Shown here: in pieces, positions 18,025 through 26,548 of the stretch
Layout of the letters: each line of letters starts with the position of its first letter
How positions within the stretch are numbered: position 1 is the stretch's first letter
NCBI GenBank assembly: GCA_021797515.1
Contig: JAJZZP010000090.1
Span: forward strand, 1-64,000
Direction: 5' to 3'
Length of the DNA stretch: 64,000 nucleotides
Origin: Bacillota bacterium
GTDB lineage: Bacteria > Bacillota > Sulfobacillia > Sulfobacillales > Sulfobacillaceae
Made by a program: the position numbers and the translations under genes
The notes under the pieces: generated by a model
What the model was told of the DNA's origin: nothing
The model's input: only the letters and a program-made list of their open reading frames with translations
Databases searched by the model: none

Positions 18025-19578
18025 CTAGGAACTGCCTTGTCGTAATAGGAACTTCTGGACTTTACCCGTTGCCGTTCTCGGCAACGTCTGCACAAAGTAG
18101 TAGGTGCGAGGGCGTTTAAATCGCGCTAATGTCGCGGATTCCGATAAAAATGTGTCTAATCGGTCGGCCGTGAGGTCTGGGTCTCTTTTTACCACGTAGG
18201 CTACTACTCGTTCTCCCCAGGTTTCGTTAGGCTCTCCCACCACCGCCACATCCAAAATTCCCGGGTGGGAAAACAACACATCCTCGATTTCCCGCGGGAA
18301 GATGTTTTCGCCACCTGAAATAATTAAGTCATCGGCCCGATCGCTAATCCATAAAAAGCCGTCTGAGTCCAAGTATCCTAAATCTCCTGAGTGGTACCAG
18401 TCCTTATAAAAAGCTCGTGCGGTAACTTCCGGCAAATGATAATATTCAGTCATAAGACACGGTCCGCGAACCAAAATTTCCCCAATCTCACCCGGCTCAC
18501 AGAGATCCTCCGGTTCGCCAAGACCTCTTGACCCCATCCGCGCTACGCGAATCTCATGTTCCACCAAGGGACGCCCAGCGGAGCCCGCCTTGGCAATTTG
18601 TTCGTCGGGCAGCAACTGAGTGACAGAAGGGCCCATTTCAGTCATACCGTAGGCCGACACCAACTCTACTCCGAACCGATCGTTGCATTCCCGAACCATA
18701 CTAGGCGCCATCGGGGATCCGCCATAGAGTCCCAACCTCAGACTACGCAAGTCATACTGACTCAAATCGGCTTGCAAGAGCATGTTCCACATTGTCGGCA
18801 TCGCCAACATCACCGTAATCCGTTCCTTCGCTATGATATCCAAAACCTGAGACGGAACAAATTGAGGCAAAATGATATTGGCGGCTCCCGCTTGCACCCG
18901 TGAAAGAAAGGGGGCGTGCAGTTCTCCCGAATGGTAGAGCGGCGCCACGACCAGGCCCCGGTCTCTATCGGTAAGGTGCTGCATCGCCAGCATAATGAGA
19001 CTCTGCTGGACTATATCGCGGTGGCGGTGAACCACACCCTTCGGTCTTCCCGTTGTACCACTCGTGTACATAATGCCGTACACGTCCGTTTCATCGACGA
19101 TCACTTCGGGGTCTGTTTCGGGTGCCGCTGTTATCATTGTCGGCAGGGACTGGGCCCAAGTGACGTCGGATTGGTCGGCATCCAGATAGGAAACGCCGGG
19201 ACATTGTTCAACAACCGATGCTACCGTCCCTTGCAACGCATGCTCAAACAGGAGGATTTTTGGTTCGGCATCCTTTACGATATAGGCTAATTCCTGAGAA
19301 GAGAGTCGGAAGTTGATAGGGTTAAAAATAGCACCTAATTTAGCCGTGGCAAAGAACGCCAAGGCGAACTCACTTGAATTCAAAAGAAAGACTGATACCC
19401 GGTCGCCGCGTTTCACTCCCGAGGCCGTAAGACAATGCGCCATGCGGTTGACCTGACGGTCGAACTCTCGATAGGTCCATCGCTGTTGCTTGCGTGGATA
19501 CACCAACGCCTCGTGTGTTGAAAATTTGTCGACGGTTTGACGAAAAACATCGGCAATGCTGGAATAACGTTTGATCAT
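18025..19578 (-). CDS. AMP-dependent acyl-CoA synthetase
   Basis: This 517-residue ANL ligase has YTSGTTGRPKG, AYGMTEMGP, HSGDLGYLDSDGF, DRADDLIISGGENI and catalytic Lys506 (TATGK). It ends 11 residues after that Lys, so the C-terminus is short. It appears to be a single-gene unit, divergent from the thiolase operon at 20033. The acyl substrate is unknown. The ATG follows AAGGAGGGGCGGC. Confidence 0.92.
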   Translation of the reverse strand: MIKRYSSIADVFRQTVDKFSTHEALVYPRKQQRWTYREFDRQVNRMAHCLTASGVKRGDRVSVFLLNSSEFALAFFATAKLGAIFNPINFRLSSQELAYIVKDAEPKILLFEHALQGTVASVVEQCPGVSYLDADQSDVTWAQSLPTMITAAPETDPEVIVDETDVYGIMYTSGTTGRPKGVVHRHRDIVQQSLIMLAMQHLTDRDRGLVVAPLYHSGELHAPFLSRVQAGAANIILPQFVPSQVLDIIAKERITVMLAMPTMWNMLLQADLSQYDLRSLRLGLYGGSPMAPSMVRECNDRFGVELVSAYGMTEMGPSVTQLLPDEQIAKAGSAGRPLVEHEIRVARMGSRGLGEPEDLCEPGEIGEILVRGPCLMTEYYHLPEVTARAFYKDWYHSGDLGYLDSDGFLWISDRADDLIISGGENIFPREIEDVLFSHPGILDVAVVGEPNETWGERVVAYVVKRDPDLTADRLDTFLSESATLARFKRPRTYYFVQTLPRTATGKVQKFLLRQGSS

Positions 19579-20032
19579 GCCGCCCCTCCTTAAAAAAGAA
19601 CGTCTCCCACCCTACGGCCACCGCTAATTCAGAAATACCTTAAATTTCTCACAATACTTGCAACACTGTACTACAACACGATGAAACAGATTGTCAAGTG
19701 CCCTACACCTTTCAAAATCCCGAAAATACTCACCAAAATGCCTAAAATGTCATTGACAGTGTTATTGCCACAGAGTATTCTCTCTATTAAGCTAGATATT
19801 CAAATTTATAATGTTGCGTCAAATATGTGCCATTGCATTTATTTGTGGCCAGCGAATTATCAAGCATGAGGTTGTTCTAACTGCTGCAACTTTGATTAAT
19901 TGGCATCGGCTACCCGCCCGGGATGATTGTTCGATATCCTTATCAATGGTAGCATTGGCGCATTTGGTACGGGCCCCCGATTTCTTAGCATCGCAAGAAT
20001 CAACTGGAGTCAACCCCTGAGGAGGCTTCGCT
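19579..20032. other. Divergent intergenic region
   Basis: The region separates the minus-strand ligase gene from the plus-strand thiolase operon. It contains promoter module 3 for the plus strand. For the minus strand a TTGACA is visible at 19692-19697 but no good -10 lies at the right distance. No gene is seen inside. Confidence 0.5.
19753..19824 (+). promoter_or_regulatory. Promoter/operator module 3 (thiolase/SDR/racemase operon)
   Basis: TTGACA at 19753-19758, 17-bp spacer, TATTCT at 19776-19781, then 36 bp to GTCAAAT at 19818-19824. All distances equal those of modules 1 and 2 on the other strand. The middle shares TTAAG and TTCAAAT positions. It lies 209 bp before the thiolase start, leaving a long leader with no evident structure. 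Confidence 0.72.
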
Positions 20033-21196
20033 ATGCGTGAAACAGTAATTGTAGACGCCATCCGCACTCCGATCGGTCGCCACTACGGATCGCTTTCCGA
20101 CATTCATCCCGTTGACCTTTTAGCGGGAATTTTTAACGCACTCGTGACCCGCAATCACATAGATCCCTCGCTTGTAGACGACATTATCGTAGGCTGTGTC
20201 GATCAGACTGGAGAGCAGGCTTTAAACATTGCGCGAAATGCGTGGCTGACTGGCGGCCTCCCAGAATCAGTGCCCGGCACCACAGTGGATAGGCAGTGTG
20301 GATCCAGCTTGCAGGCGGTCCATTTTGCTGCTCAGGGAGTGATGGCGGGCGTTTACGATATGGCCATTGCCGGTGGTGTAGAAGTCATGAGTCGAGTTCC
20401 CATGGGCGCTACCCTGAAACAAGGTCCCGGCATTCCTAAAACCCAGTCGTTACGTGATCGATACCAACTGGATCGTCCCTGGTTTGATCAAGCGGTAGGC
20501 GCGGAATTGATTGCACACCAGTGGAACCTTAGCCGTGAAGAACTGGATGCCTTTTCTTTGACAAGCCATCGCCGAGCGACTCAGGCACGGGAGACAGGAA
20601 AATTCGATCAGGAAATCGTGCCGGTCACGATCCCAGGATTGGACGAATGTATTTTGGAACAGGATGAATGCATTCGCACAGACACTACTTTGGAGAAAAT
20701 GGCCGCACTTAAACCGGCTTACTCCGGGTTAGAACTCCTCACCGCAGGAAACTCCAGTCAAATTTGTGATGCAGCGAGCGCGGTCCTCATTATGACCCCA
20801 GAACTCGCCCATGCCCTGGGGATTCGACCGCGTGCGCGGTTTGTTTCTTTTTCCGTGGTCGGCGTCGATCCCGTCACCATGTTAACCGGTCCCATTCTCG
20901 CAACCCAAAAAATTCTGACCCGTTCCGGTTTAACGGTGGATGATATCGGACTCTTCGAAGTCAACGAGGCCTTCGCCTCCGTGGTGCTAGCATGGCAACG
21001 CGAAATACACGCGCCATGGAATAAAATCAATGTCAATGGAGGAGCTATCGCCCTTGGGCATCCCTTGGGAGCCACGGGTACCCGCATCATCGCAACCCTG
21101 TTAAATGCCCTTGAAGACCGGGGCCAGCGTTATGGGTTAGCCACCATTTGTGAAGGAGGGGGCCTGGCCAATGCCACCCTTATTGAACGTCTCTAG
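20033..21196 (+). CDS. Acetyl-CoA acyltransferase (thiolase, FadA type)
   Basis: This 387-residue classical thiolase has the nucleophile Cys89 (VDRQCGSSLQ), NEAFA, His343 in ALGHPLGATG and the second Cys373 in CEGGG. It would split 3-oxoacyl-CoA with CoA in the last step of beta-oxidation. The ATG follows TGAGGAGGCTTCGCT. It leads a plus-strand operon with an SDR and a racemase-like gene. The thiolase at 24098 has the same length and nearly identical motifs and is a close paralogue. Confidence 0.93.
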   Translation: MRETVIVDAIRTPIGRHYGSLSDIHPVDLLAGIFNALVTRNHIDPSLVDDIIVGCVDQTGEQALNIARNAWLTGGLPESVPGTTVDRQCGSSLQAVHFAAQGVMAGVYDMAIAGGVEVMSRVPMGATLKQGPGIPKTQSLRDRYQLDRPWFDQAVGAELIAHQWNLSREELDAFSLTSHRRATQARETGKFDQEIVPVTIPGLDECILEQDECIRTDTTLEKMAALKPAYSGLELLTAGNSSQICDAASAVLIMTPELAHALGIRPRARFVSFSVVGVDPVTMLTGPILATQKILTRSGLTVDDIGLFEVNEAFASVVLAWQREIHAPWNKINVNGGAIALGHPLGATGTRIIATLLNALEDRGQRYGLATICEGGGLANATLIERL

Positions 21197-21341
21197 GATT
21201 GTGGACCGCTCAAGATTGTAAATAACTGAATTCACTCCACCTTTACACTTCACCTTTATGGTCAAGCCGCATAGCCGCACCTAATTGACGCAGGAATTAT
21301 GCCGAGAAACTTTAAAACAATACCAAAGGAGATCTAACACA

Positions 21342-22097
21342 ATGAGAACACTGCAAGGACGCGTGGCTGTAGTAACCGGTGCCGGGCGCGGGATCGGACA
21401 AGCGGAAGCGATTCGTCTGGCGGAAGATGGAGCATCCGTAGGCGTATGCGATGTGCGGGAAGAAGAGGCTGAAGCGACAGCTCGGCACATCGTAAATCAG
21501 GGTGGAAAGGCCCAGGCATATAGGGTTGACGTGACCAAACCTTCAGACGTTGAAACGGCGTTTGCTGACGTGGTGAAAACTTACGGGCCTATAGGCATTT
21601 TGGTCAACAATGCCGGGGTAACGCGGGATAATCTCCTTTTCAAGATGGTCGACGCAGATTGGGACACCGTCGTGGACACGCACTTGCGCGGCACCTTTTT
21701 GTGTATACGGGCTGCTCACCACTACATGGTGGAGCAACGGTGGGGTAAGATTGTGAACACCTCATCAACGTCCGCTTTGGGTAACCGCGGTCAAGCCAAC
21801 TATTCCGCCGCCAAAGCAGGCCTGCAAGGATTAACCCGAACACTCGCCATCGAGCTCGGACCATTTAACATTAATGTCAATGCCGTGGCCCCCGGTTACG
21901 TCGACACGGAGATGACGCGTCAGGTGGCTGTCCGTCTGGGCATAGATCCCGAAATGTTTAAAGCGCAGGCAGCGAAGCAAATTCCCCTGCGGCGCGTGGG
22001 AGTCCCCCGCGATATTGCCAATGTGGTGGCCTTTTTGTGCTCGGAGGATGCCTCGTTCATATCGGGCCAAATTCTCTATGTCAGCGGCGGACCCTGA
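21342..22097 (+). CDS. SDR-family 3-oxoacyl reductase/dehydrogenase (FabG-like)
   Basis: From the ATG at 21342 (AAAGGAG 10 bp upstream) the product is 251 residues. It has the Rossmann motif TGAGRGIG, NNAG, the Ser of NTSSTSA and the YSAAK catalytic Tyr/Lys, ending in the SDR signature GQILYVSGG. It would interconvert 3-hydroxyacyl- and 3-oxoacyl-CoA (or another alcohol) with NAD(P). It lies between a thiolase and a racemase-like gene in one operon. Confidence 0.92.
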   Translation: MRTLQGRVAVVTGAGRGIGQAEAIRLAEDGASVGVCDVREEEAEATARHIVNQGGKAQAYRVDVTKPSDVETAFADVVKTYGPIGILVNNAGVTRDNLLFKMVDADWDTVVDTHLRGTFLCIRAAHHYMVEQRWGKIVNTSSTSALGNRGQANYSAAKAGLQGLTRTLAIELGPFNINVNAVAPGYVDTEMTRQVAVRLGIDPEMFKAQAAKQIPLRRVGVPRDIANVVAFLCSEDASFISGQILYVSGGP

Positions 22098-22201
22098 TCC
22101 TTTCCATCGAGGTAGCCGGGGTCGCAGGTCCGTGATGATAGCCGCACATCGATTCCAGGTTACGCACACTCAGCCTGGTTGGTTTAGGAGGCGTTAAGCT
22201 G

Positions 22202-23275
22202 ATGCTGGAAAGAATTCACGTAGTGGACTTCACGACGTTATTGCCTGGCCCATACGCAACCCTACGCCTAGCCGATCTAGGCGCAACGGTGGTTAAAATC
22301 GAGCCTCCCGGGGGAGATCCCGCAAGGTACATCGGACAAACTGTAGAGGGAACTAGTCTAGGCTTCATGGCCAATAACCGAGACAAGACAAGGCTTGTGC
22401 TCGATTTGAAAAACCCAGTGGGGCAATCCGAGGCATTGGCCATGACCAAAACCGCAGATGTTGTGGTAGAAGGATTTAGGCCGGGAGTGGCAGACCGTTT
22501 AGGCATTGGCTACGATGTCGTTAGGCAGGCTAATCCTGACGTGGTCTATTGCTCCTTGACAGGTTATGGTCAAACCGGCCCCTTGAAGCACCTAGCTGCA
22601 CATGACCTCAATTATCTTGCCGTGAGTGGGATGCTTGACCAATTTGTCGATCGCCAGGAGCAACCTATAGTCCCCAAAATTCAATTAGCCGATCTCTTAG
22701 GAGGGATCGCAGCAACGGAGGCCATTTTAGCCGCACTGGTGGAACGCAGTCAGACAGGACGTGGTCAACATTTAGATATTGCCATGGTTGACGCGTTGAT
22801 GGGCCTCTTAGGGGGGCATGCACTGATTCAAACAACAACAGGATACACCCATGGGGTGGAGGAATTGGGGGGCGCAGCCGTTTGCTATAATGTTTATGAA
22901 ACCCTTGATAACCGATTTATCTCTTTGGGAGCATTAGAAGCGAAATTCTGGGAGACTTTTTGTCACGCGGTGGGTCACCCCGAGTGGATACCTCATCAAT
23001 TGAGCTCTGCAGAACCTTCTAACTCAATCTACAATGAAATGGTTAGCCTGTTCAAACAGCACCCATTGGCCTTTTGGACCAGTTTGGGCCAACACGCCGA
23101 CTGCTGTCTCCAACCCGTGTTGAACGTAGGCGAAGCTTTCTCAACTTCCTACGCTATAATCAGAAATCTCGTGTCTGATCGAACAACATCCTGGGGAACC
23201 CTTCGCCATGCAACTACCGGGGCCGGAGGTTACCGCCGTCCCGCCAACGAGTATCCCGCGATTGACAATGATTGA
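22202..23275 (+). CDS. CaiB/BaiF family protein, likely alpha-methylacyl-CoA racemase
   Basis: The 357-residue protein is of the class III CoA-transferase fold. Its length and the motif AAHDLNYLAVSGML (His134, Asp135) match alpha-methylacyl-CoA racemases, which use the His of HDxNY, an Asp in the next loop (Asp164 in QLADLLGG) and a Glu further on (in LGALEAKFW). Such racemases convert (2R)- to (2S)-methyl branched acyl-CoAs so that acyl-CoA dehydrogenases can act. A CoA-transferase role is the alternative. The ATG follows TTAGGAGGCG. It ends the module-3 operon. Confidence 0.82.
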   Translation: MLERIHVVDFTTLLPGPYATLRLADLGATVVKIEPPGGDPARYIGQTVEGTSLGFMANNRDKTRLVLDLKNPVGQSEALAMTKTADVVVEGFRPGVADRLGIGYDVVRQANPDVVYCSLTGYGQTGPLKHLAAHDLNYLAVSGMLDQFVDRQEQPIVPKIQLADLLGGIAATEAILAALVERSQTGRGQHLDIAMVDALMGLLGGHALIQTTTGYTHGVEELGGAAVCYNVYETLDNRFISLGALEAKFWETFCHAVGHPEWIPHQLSSAEPSNSIYNEMVSLFKQHPLAFWTSLGQHADCCLQPVLNVGEAFSTSYAIIRNLVSDRTTSWGTLRHATTGAGGYRRPANEYPAIDND

Positions 23276-24097
23276 TGAGCGAATAGGAGTTCCAAAAGAT
23301 GCCTGATTACATGTTTCAATTCCTCATAAATAGTCTTTAAACTTTGTTCGCCAGCAATGACGAAAATGATGAAAATCGCGTAGCTCTCATAAGCTTAACC
23401 GATGACAAATGGCGGCGGCGAAAACATCTGGATGGAAGCTCTGATGCAATGGGTAACCTCACAGACGTTGGACCCGTATGCCGTCTATCGCGTTTTAGAC
23501 CGGATGGCCGCGGAGGAAACGGTGCAGATACCGCCCCCATAGACCGGATCGCCTGCACATTGTGATCGGTCTCCTCATTACGGCACAGGATATCCGAATT
23601 GGTGAAGGCCTGGGCTCGCGGGTTTCAAGATGCCCTCTGGCTCGTGGTACTTCGCTGCAGCTGTCGAAATTTCTTCAGCCTCTACCTGATACACTGCCCC
23701 GTTTACTGTATCGAAACTTGGGTTCTACCATTGTTGTCTCCCGCCCCTGCTTGATTTCTTTACCCAAAGCCACAATGTCAAGCTCCGCAACGGGTGGGCG
23801 ACAACAAATTAGTGTATCTTGGCTGCAGAGCAGTCTCATGTCCCTGACGCCACCTAAGCATGCTAAATATTCAGGTCCGTCTGTTGACAGGTTAGGAGCC
23901 ATCAAATTTCAACCTATTACCTTCCAGTGTTTGGTCTGAATATCTTGGCGTAAATCCGCTATAGTTATGGCTTAACGGTGCATCACCTGCCTTAGGCTCA
24001 CCGATCCACTTTAAACAGAATTGTCTCCCTTACGGCACCCCTTCCTTCCAAAGGCGGTCTACGATTTTGTGCGGATCCAACCCCGGTTGCGCAAGTT
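23276..24097. other. 822-bp convergent intergenic region without a supported gene
   Basis: The stretch separates two converging operons. A short open frame at 23432-23542 (36 codons, MEALMQWVTSQTLDPYAVYR at its start) and another near 23611 look vaguely protein-like but lack start signals. A 76-codon minus-strand frame at 23675-23905 is unrecognised. These may be remnants of a decayed gene. No clear terminator stem with a T-tract was found. Confidence 0.4.
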
Positions 24098-25261
24098 TTA
24101 TAGGCGCCGAATAATAGTCGCATTAGCCATGCCCCCACCTTCACAAATGGCAATGAGACCATATGTTGCCGCCCGGCGTTCCAGTTCATAGAGCATGCTT
24201 GTCACTAACCGCGCACCGGTAGCCCCTAAGGGGTGTCCGAGCGCAATCGCGCCCCCATTAACATTGACTTTGTCCCACGGCACCTGGGTTTCACGTTGCC
24301 AAGCCAGTACCACGGGGGCAAAAGCTTCGTTGATTTCATAGAGATCTATTGCGTCGGCGTCTAGTCCTGCACGAGCTAAAGCCTTTGCCGTCGCCGGGAT
24401 AGGGCCTGTAAGCATAGTAACTGGGTTAACCCCGACGACCGCAAATGATACAAATTCCGCGCGGGGTCGCAAGCCCAATCGCTCGCCCACATCACGAGAG
24501 CCGATCAATACGGCCGAAGCCCCGTCGGACACTTGACTCGCGTTCCCCGCCGTGATCAGATTTAAGCCTGGAAACGCAGGCGGCAATTGCCCCATTCTTT
24601 CCAGGGACGCATCCGCACGAATCCCTTCGTCCTTTTCCGCCCACACGGAATTTTGCCCCGACAGCATAACACGAGCAATTTCCGAGGAGAAACGGCCCGT
24701 AGACTGTGCCTGGGCGGCCCGCCGGTTGCTTTGCCATCCTACCCAGTCGAGTTCATCCCGCGTTAAGTGCCACTGCTCAGCAACACGTTCGGCCCCTAAT
24801 GCCTGATCAAACCACTGACCCTGGTCCATGCGATATCGCCTGGATAAATTATCAGTCAGCGGGGCGCCAGGACTCAGCATATTACTTAACATAGGGACTC
24901 GGCTCATTGACTCAACGCCACCTGCCACAACCAGATCGTAGCTCCGAGCCATGACCCCCTGAGCCGCAAAATGAATCGCCTGAAGACTCGATCCACATTG
25001 GCGGTCAACAGTCGCACCAGGGACTGACTCGGGAAGTCCTGCCGATAACCAAGCATTGCGCGCAATATTGACTGACTGCTCACCAACTTGGTCCACACAC
25101 CCAACAATCACGTCATCTACGCATGCCGGAGAAATCCCGACACGTAAAAATAGCTCAGAAAATACCGTTGCTAACAAATCCACCGCATGAACAGAGGCCA
25201 ACAGCCGACCACGCTTTCCAATCGGTGTCCGTACGGCCTCGAAAATGACTGCCGTCTCCAT
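24098..25261 (-). CDS. Acetyl-CoA acyltransferase (thiolase, FadA type)
   Basis: From the ATG at 25261 the product is 387 residues, exactly the length of the thiolase at 20033. It shares VDRQCGSSLQ (Cys89), NEAFAP, ALGHPLGATG and CEGGGMANAT. A longer frame from 25342 would overlap the upstream dehydrogenase gene and is less likely. It is the last gene of the operon led by the 3-hydroxyacyl-CoA dehydrogenase at 30913. It completes beta-oxidation there, as its paralogue does in the module-3 operon. Confidence 0.93.
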   Translation of the reverse strand: METAVIFEAVRTPIGKRGRLLASVHAVDLLATVFSELFLRVGISPACVDDVIVGCVDQVGEQSVNIARNAWLSAGLPESVPGATVDRQCGSSLQAIHFAAQGVMARSYDLVVAGGVESMSRVPMLSNMLSPGAPLTDNLSRRYRMDQGQWFDQALGAERVAEQWHLTRDELDWVGWQSNRRAAQAQSTGRFSSEIARVMLSGQNSVWAEKDEGIRADASLERMGQLPPAFPGLNLITAGNASQVSDGASAVLIGSRDVGERLGLRPRAEFVSFAVVGVNPVTMLTGPIPATAKALARAGLDADAIDLYEINEAFAPVVLAWQRETQVPWDKVNVNGGAIALGHPLGATGARLVTSMLYELERRAATYGLIAICEGGGMANATIIRRL

Positions 25262-25319
25262 CGCCTTACCCCCATCCCAGTATGCTGTTATGTTATCCGC
25301 TTCATGATGAAAAGGCACC

Positions 25320-26474
25320 CTAGAGGCCCAGGCTTTTAGCAATGATCGTCTTCATAATTTCGTTGGTGCCGGCATAGATCTTGCTGACCGTGATGTCTCG
25401 GTAACGCCGTGCAATTGGGTATTCTTCCATATATCCGTACCCACCAAACAATTGCAAGCACTCCATGGCCGCGTGTTGTGCCATCTCCGTTACCCACCAC
25501 TTAGCCATGGCGGTCTCCTCGCTTGAAATTGTCCCGCTGGCATGACGAGATACTAAACTTCCAACAAACTCGCGGGCGATAGCCACTTCGGTGGCGACTT
25601 CCGCTAATTTAAACCGCGTATTTTGAAATTTGCTCAGGGGCTGCCCAAATACCGTCCTTTGTTGGACATAACTTAATGTCATCGCCAAGATCTCTTCTGC
25701 GGCAACAAGGCTCTCTACCGCAACCAGCAAGCGTTCCTGCGGGAGATTTTCACTCAAATAGTGAAATCCTTGCCCTGGTTTCCCTAAAACATTGGTATCC
25801 GAAACCATACACCCATCGAAATGCAATTCCGCGGTATCCTCCGCCCACAGGCCCATCTTCCGTAATTTCCGACCTTTAGAAAAACCCGGCGTATCCGACT
25901 CCACCACAATTAAACTCATTGACTGTTTAACATCATCGAGGGATTCAGTTTTGCACACGACGACTATAAGGTCGGCGGAATGCCCATTGGTGATGAAGGT
26001 TTTGTGCCCATTTATCCGATAGTAATGGTCTTGTCGTTCCGCACGGGTTTGGATAGCCTTAAGGTCGGAACCTGTTCCAGGCTCTGTCATCGCTATGGCG
26101 CCAACTAAATCCCCCGCTATGCACCGCGGCACCCATCGCTGTTTTTGCTCATCGGTGCCATATCGTAGTAAATAGGGCAGGACAATACCTACGTGCAGAG
26201 AGATGCCGTTAAGACTGGAACCAATACGTTCAAGTTCTTCTACAAAAATTGCTAAAAACGTGAAATCCAACCCCGATCCCCCATAAGCCTCCGGCACTCC
26301 AAGGCCGAGGTATCCCATTTCTCCTAACTGTTGCCAAAACCCACGAGGAATTTGCCCCTGTTCTTCCCACAGATTAAAATGTGGCTTGGCTTCCTTCTCA
26401 AGGAAGCGACGAATATTACTTCGCAATGTTTTGTGGTCCAAATCTTCCGAAGATTCTTTGATGTCATCCATCAT
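25320..26474 (-). CDS. Acyl-CoA dehydrogenase
   Basis: This 384-residue flavoprotein has AMTEPGTGSDLKA, RTVFGQPLSKFQ, LFGGYGYMEEYP and ends in IIAKSLGL. The C-terminal catalytic Glu position is Ala (YAGTNE). A Glu in LPQERLLVA could serve instead, as in long-chain and isovaleryl dehydrogenases. It would make the first double bond in beta-oxidation of the product of the mutase encoded just upstream (26549). Gap to the mutase gene is 74 bp. Confidence 0.92.
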   Translation of the reverse strand: MMDDIKESSEDLDHKTLRSNIRRFLEKEAKPHFNLWEEQGQIPRGFWQQLGEMGYLGLGVPEAYGGSGLDFTFLAIFVEELERIGSSLNGISLHVGIVLPYLLRYGTDEQKQRWVPRCIAGDLVGAIAMTEPGTGSDLKAIQTRAERQDHYYRINGHKTFITNGHSADLIVVVCKTESLDDVKQSMSLIVVESDTPGFSKGRKLRKMGLWAEDTAELHFDGCMVSDTNVLGKPGQGFHYLSENLPQERLLVAVESLVAAEEILAMTLSYVQQRTVFGQPLSKFQNTRFKLAEVATEVAIAREFVGSLVSRHASGTISSEETAMAKWWVTEMAQHAAMECLQLFGGYGYMEEYPIARRYRDITVSKIYAGTNEIMKTIIAKSLGL

Positions 26475-26548
26475 CGTAGCTCGACACCCTCCTTCATCTC
26501 GTTGCTACGAGCAGGGAACGGACAAATTGCGGGAGGTCTGCCCTCACC

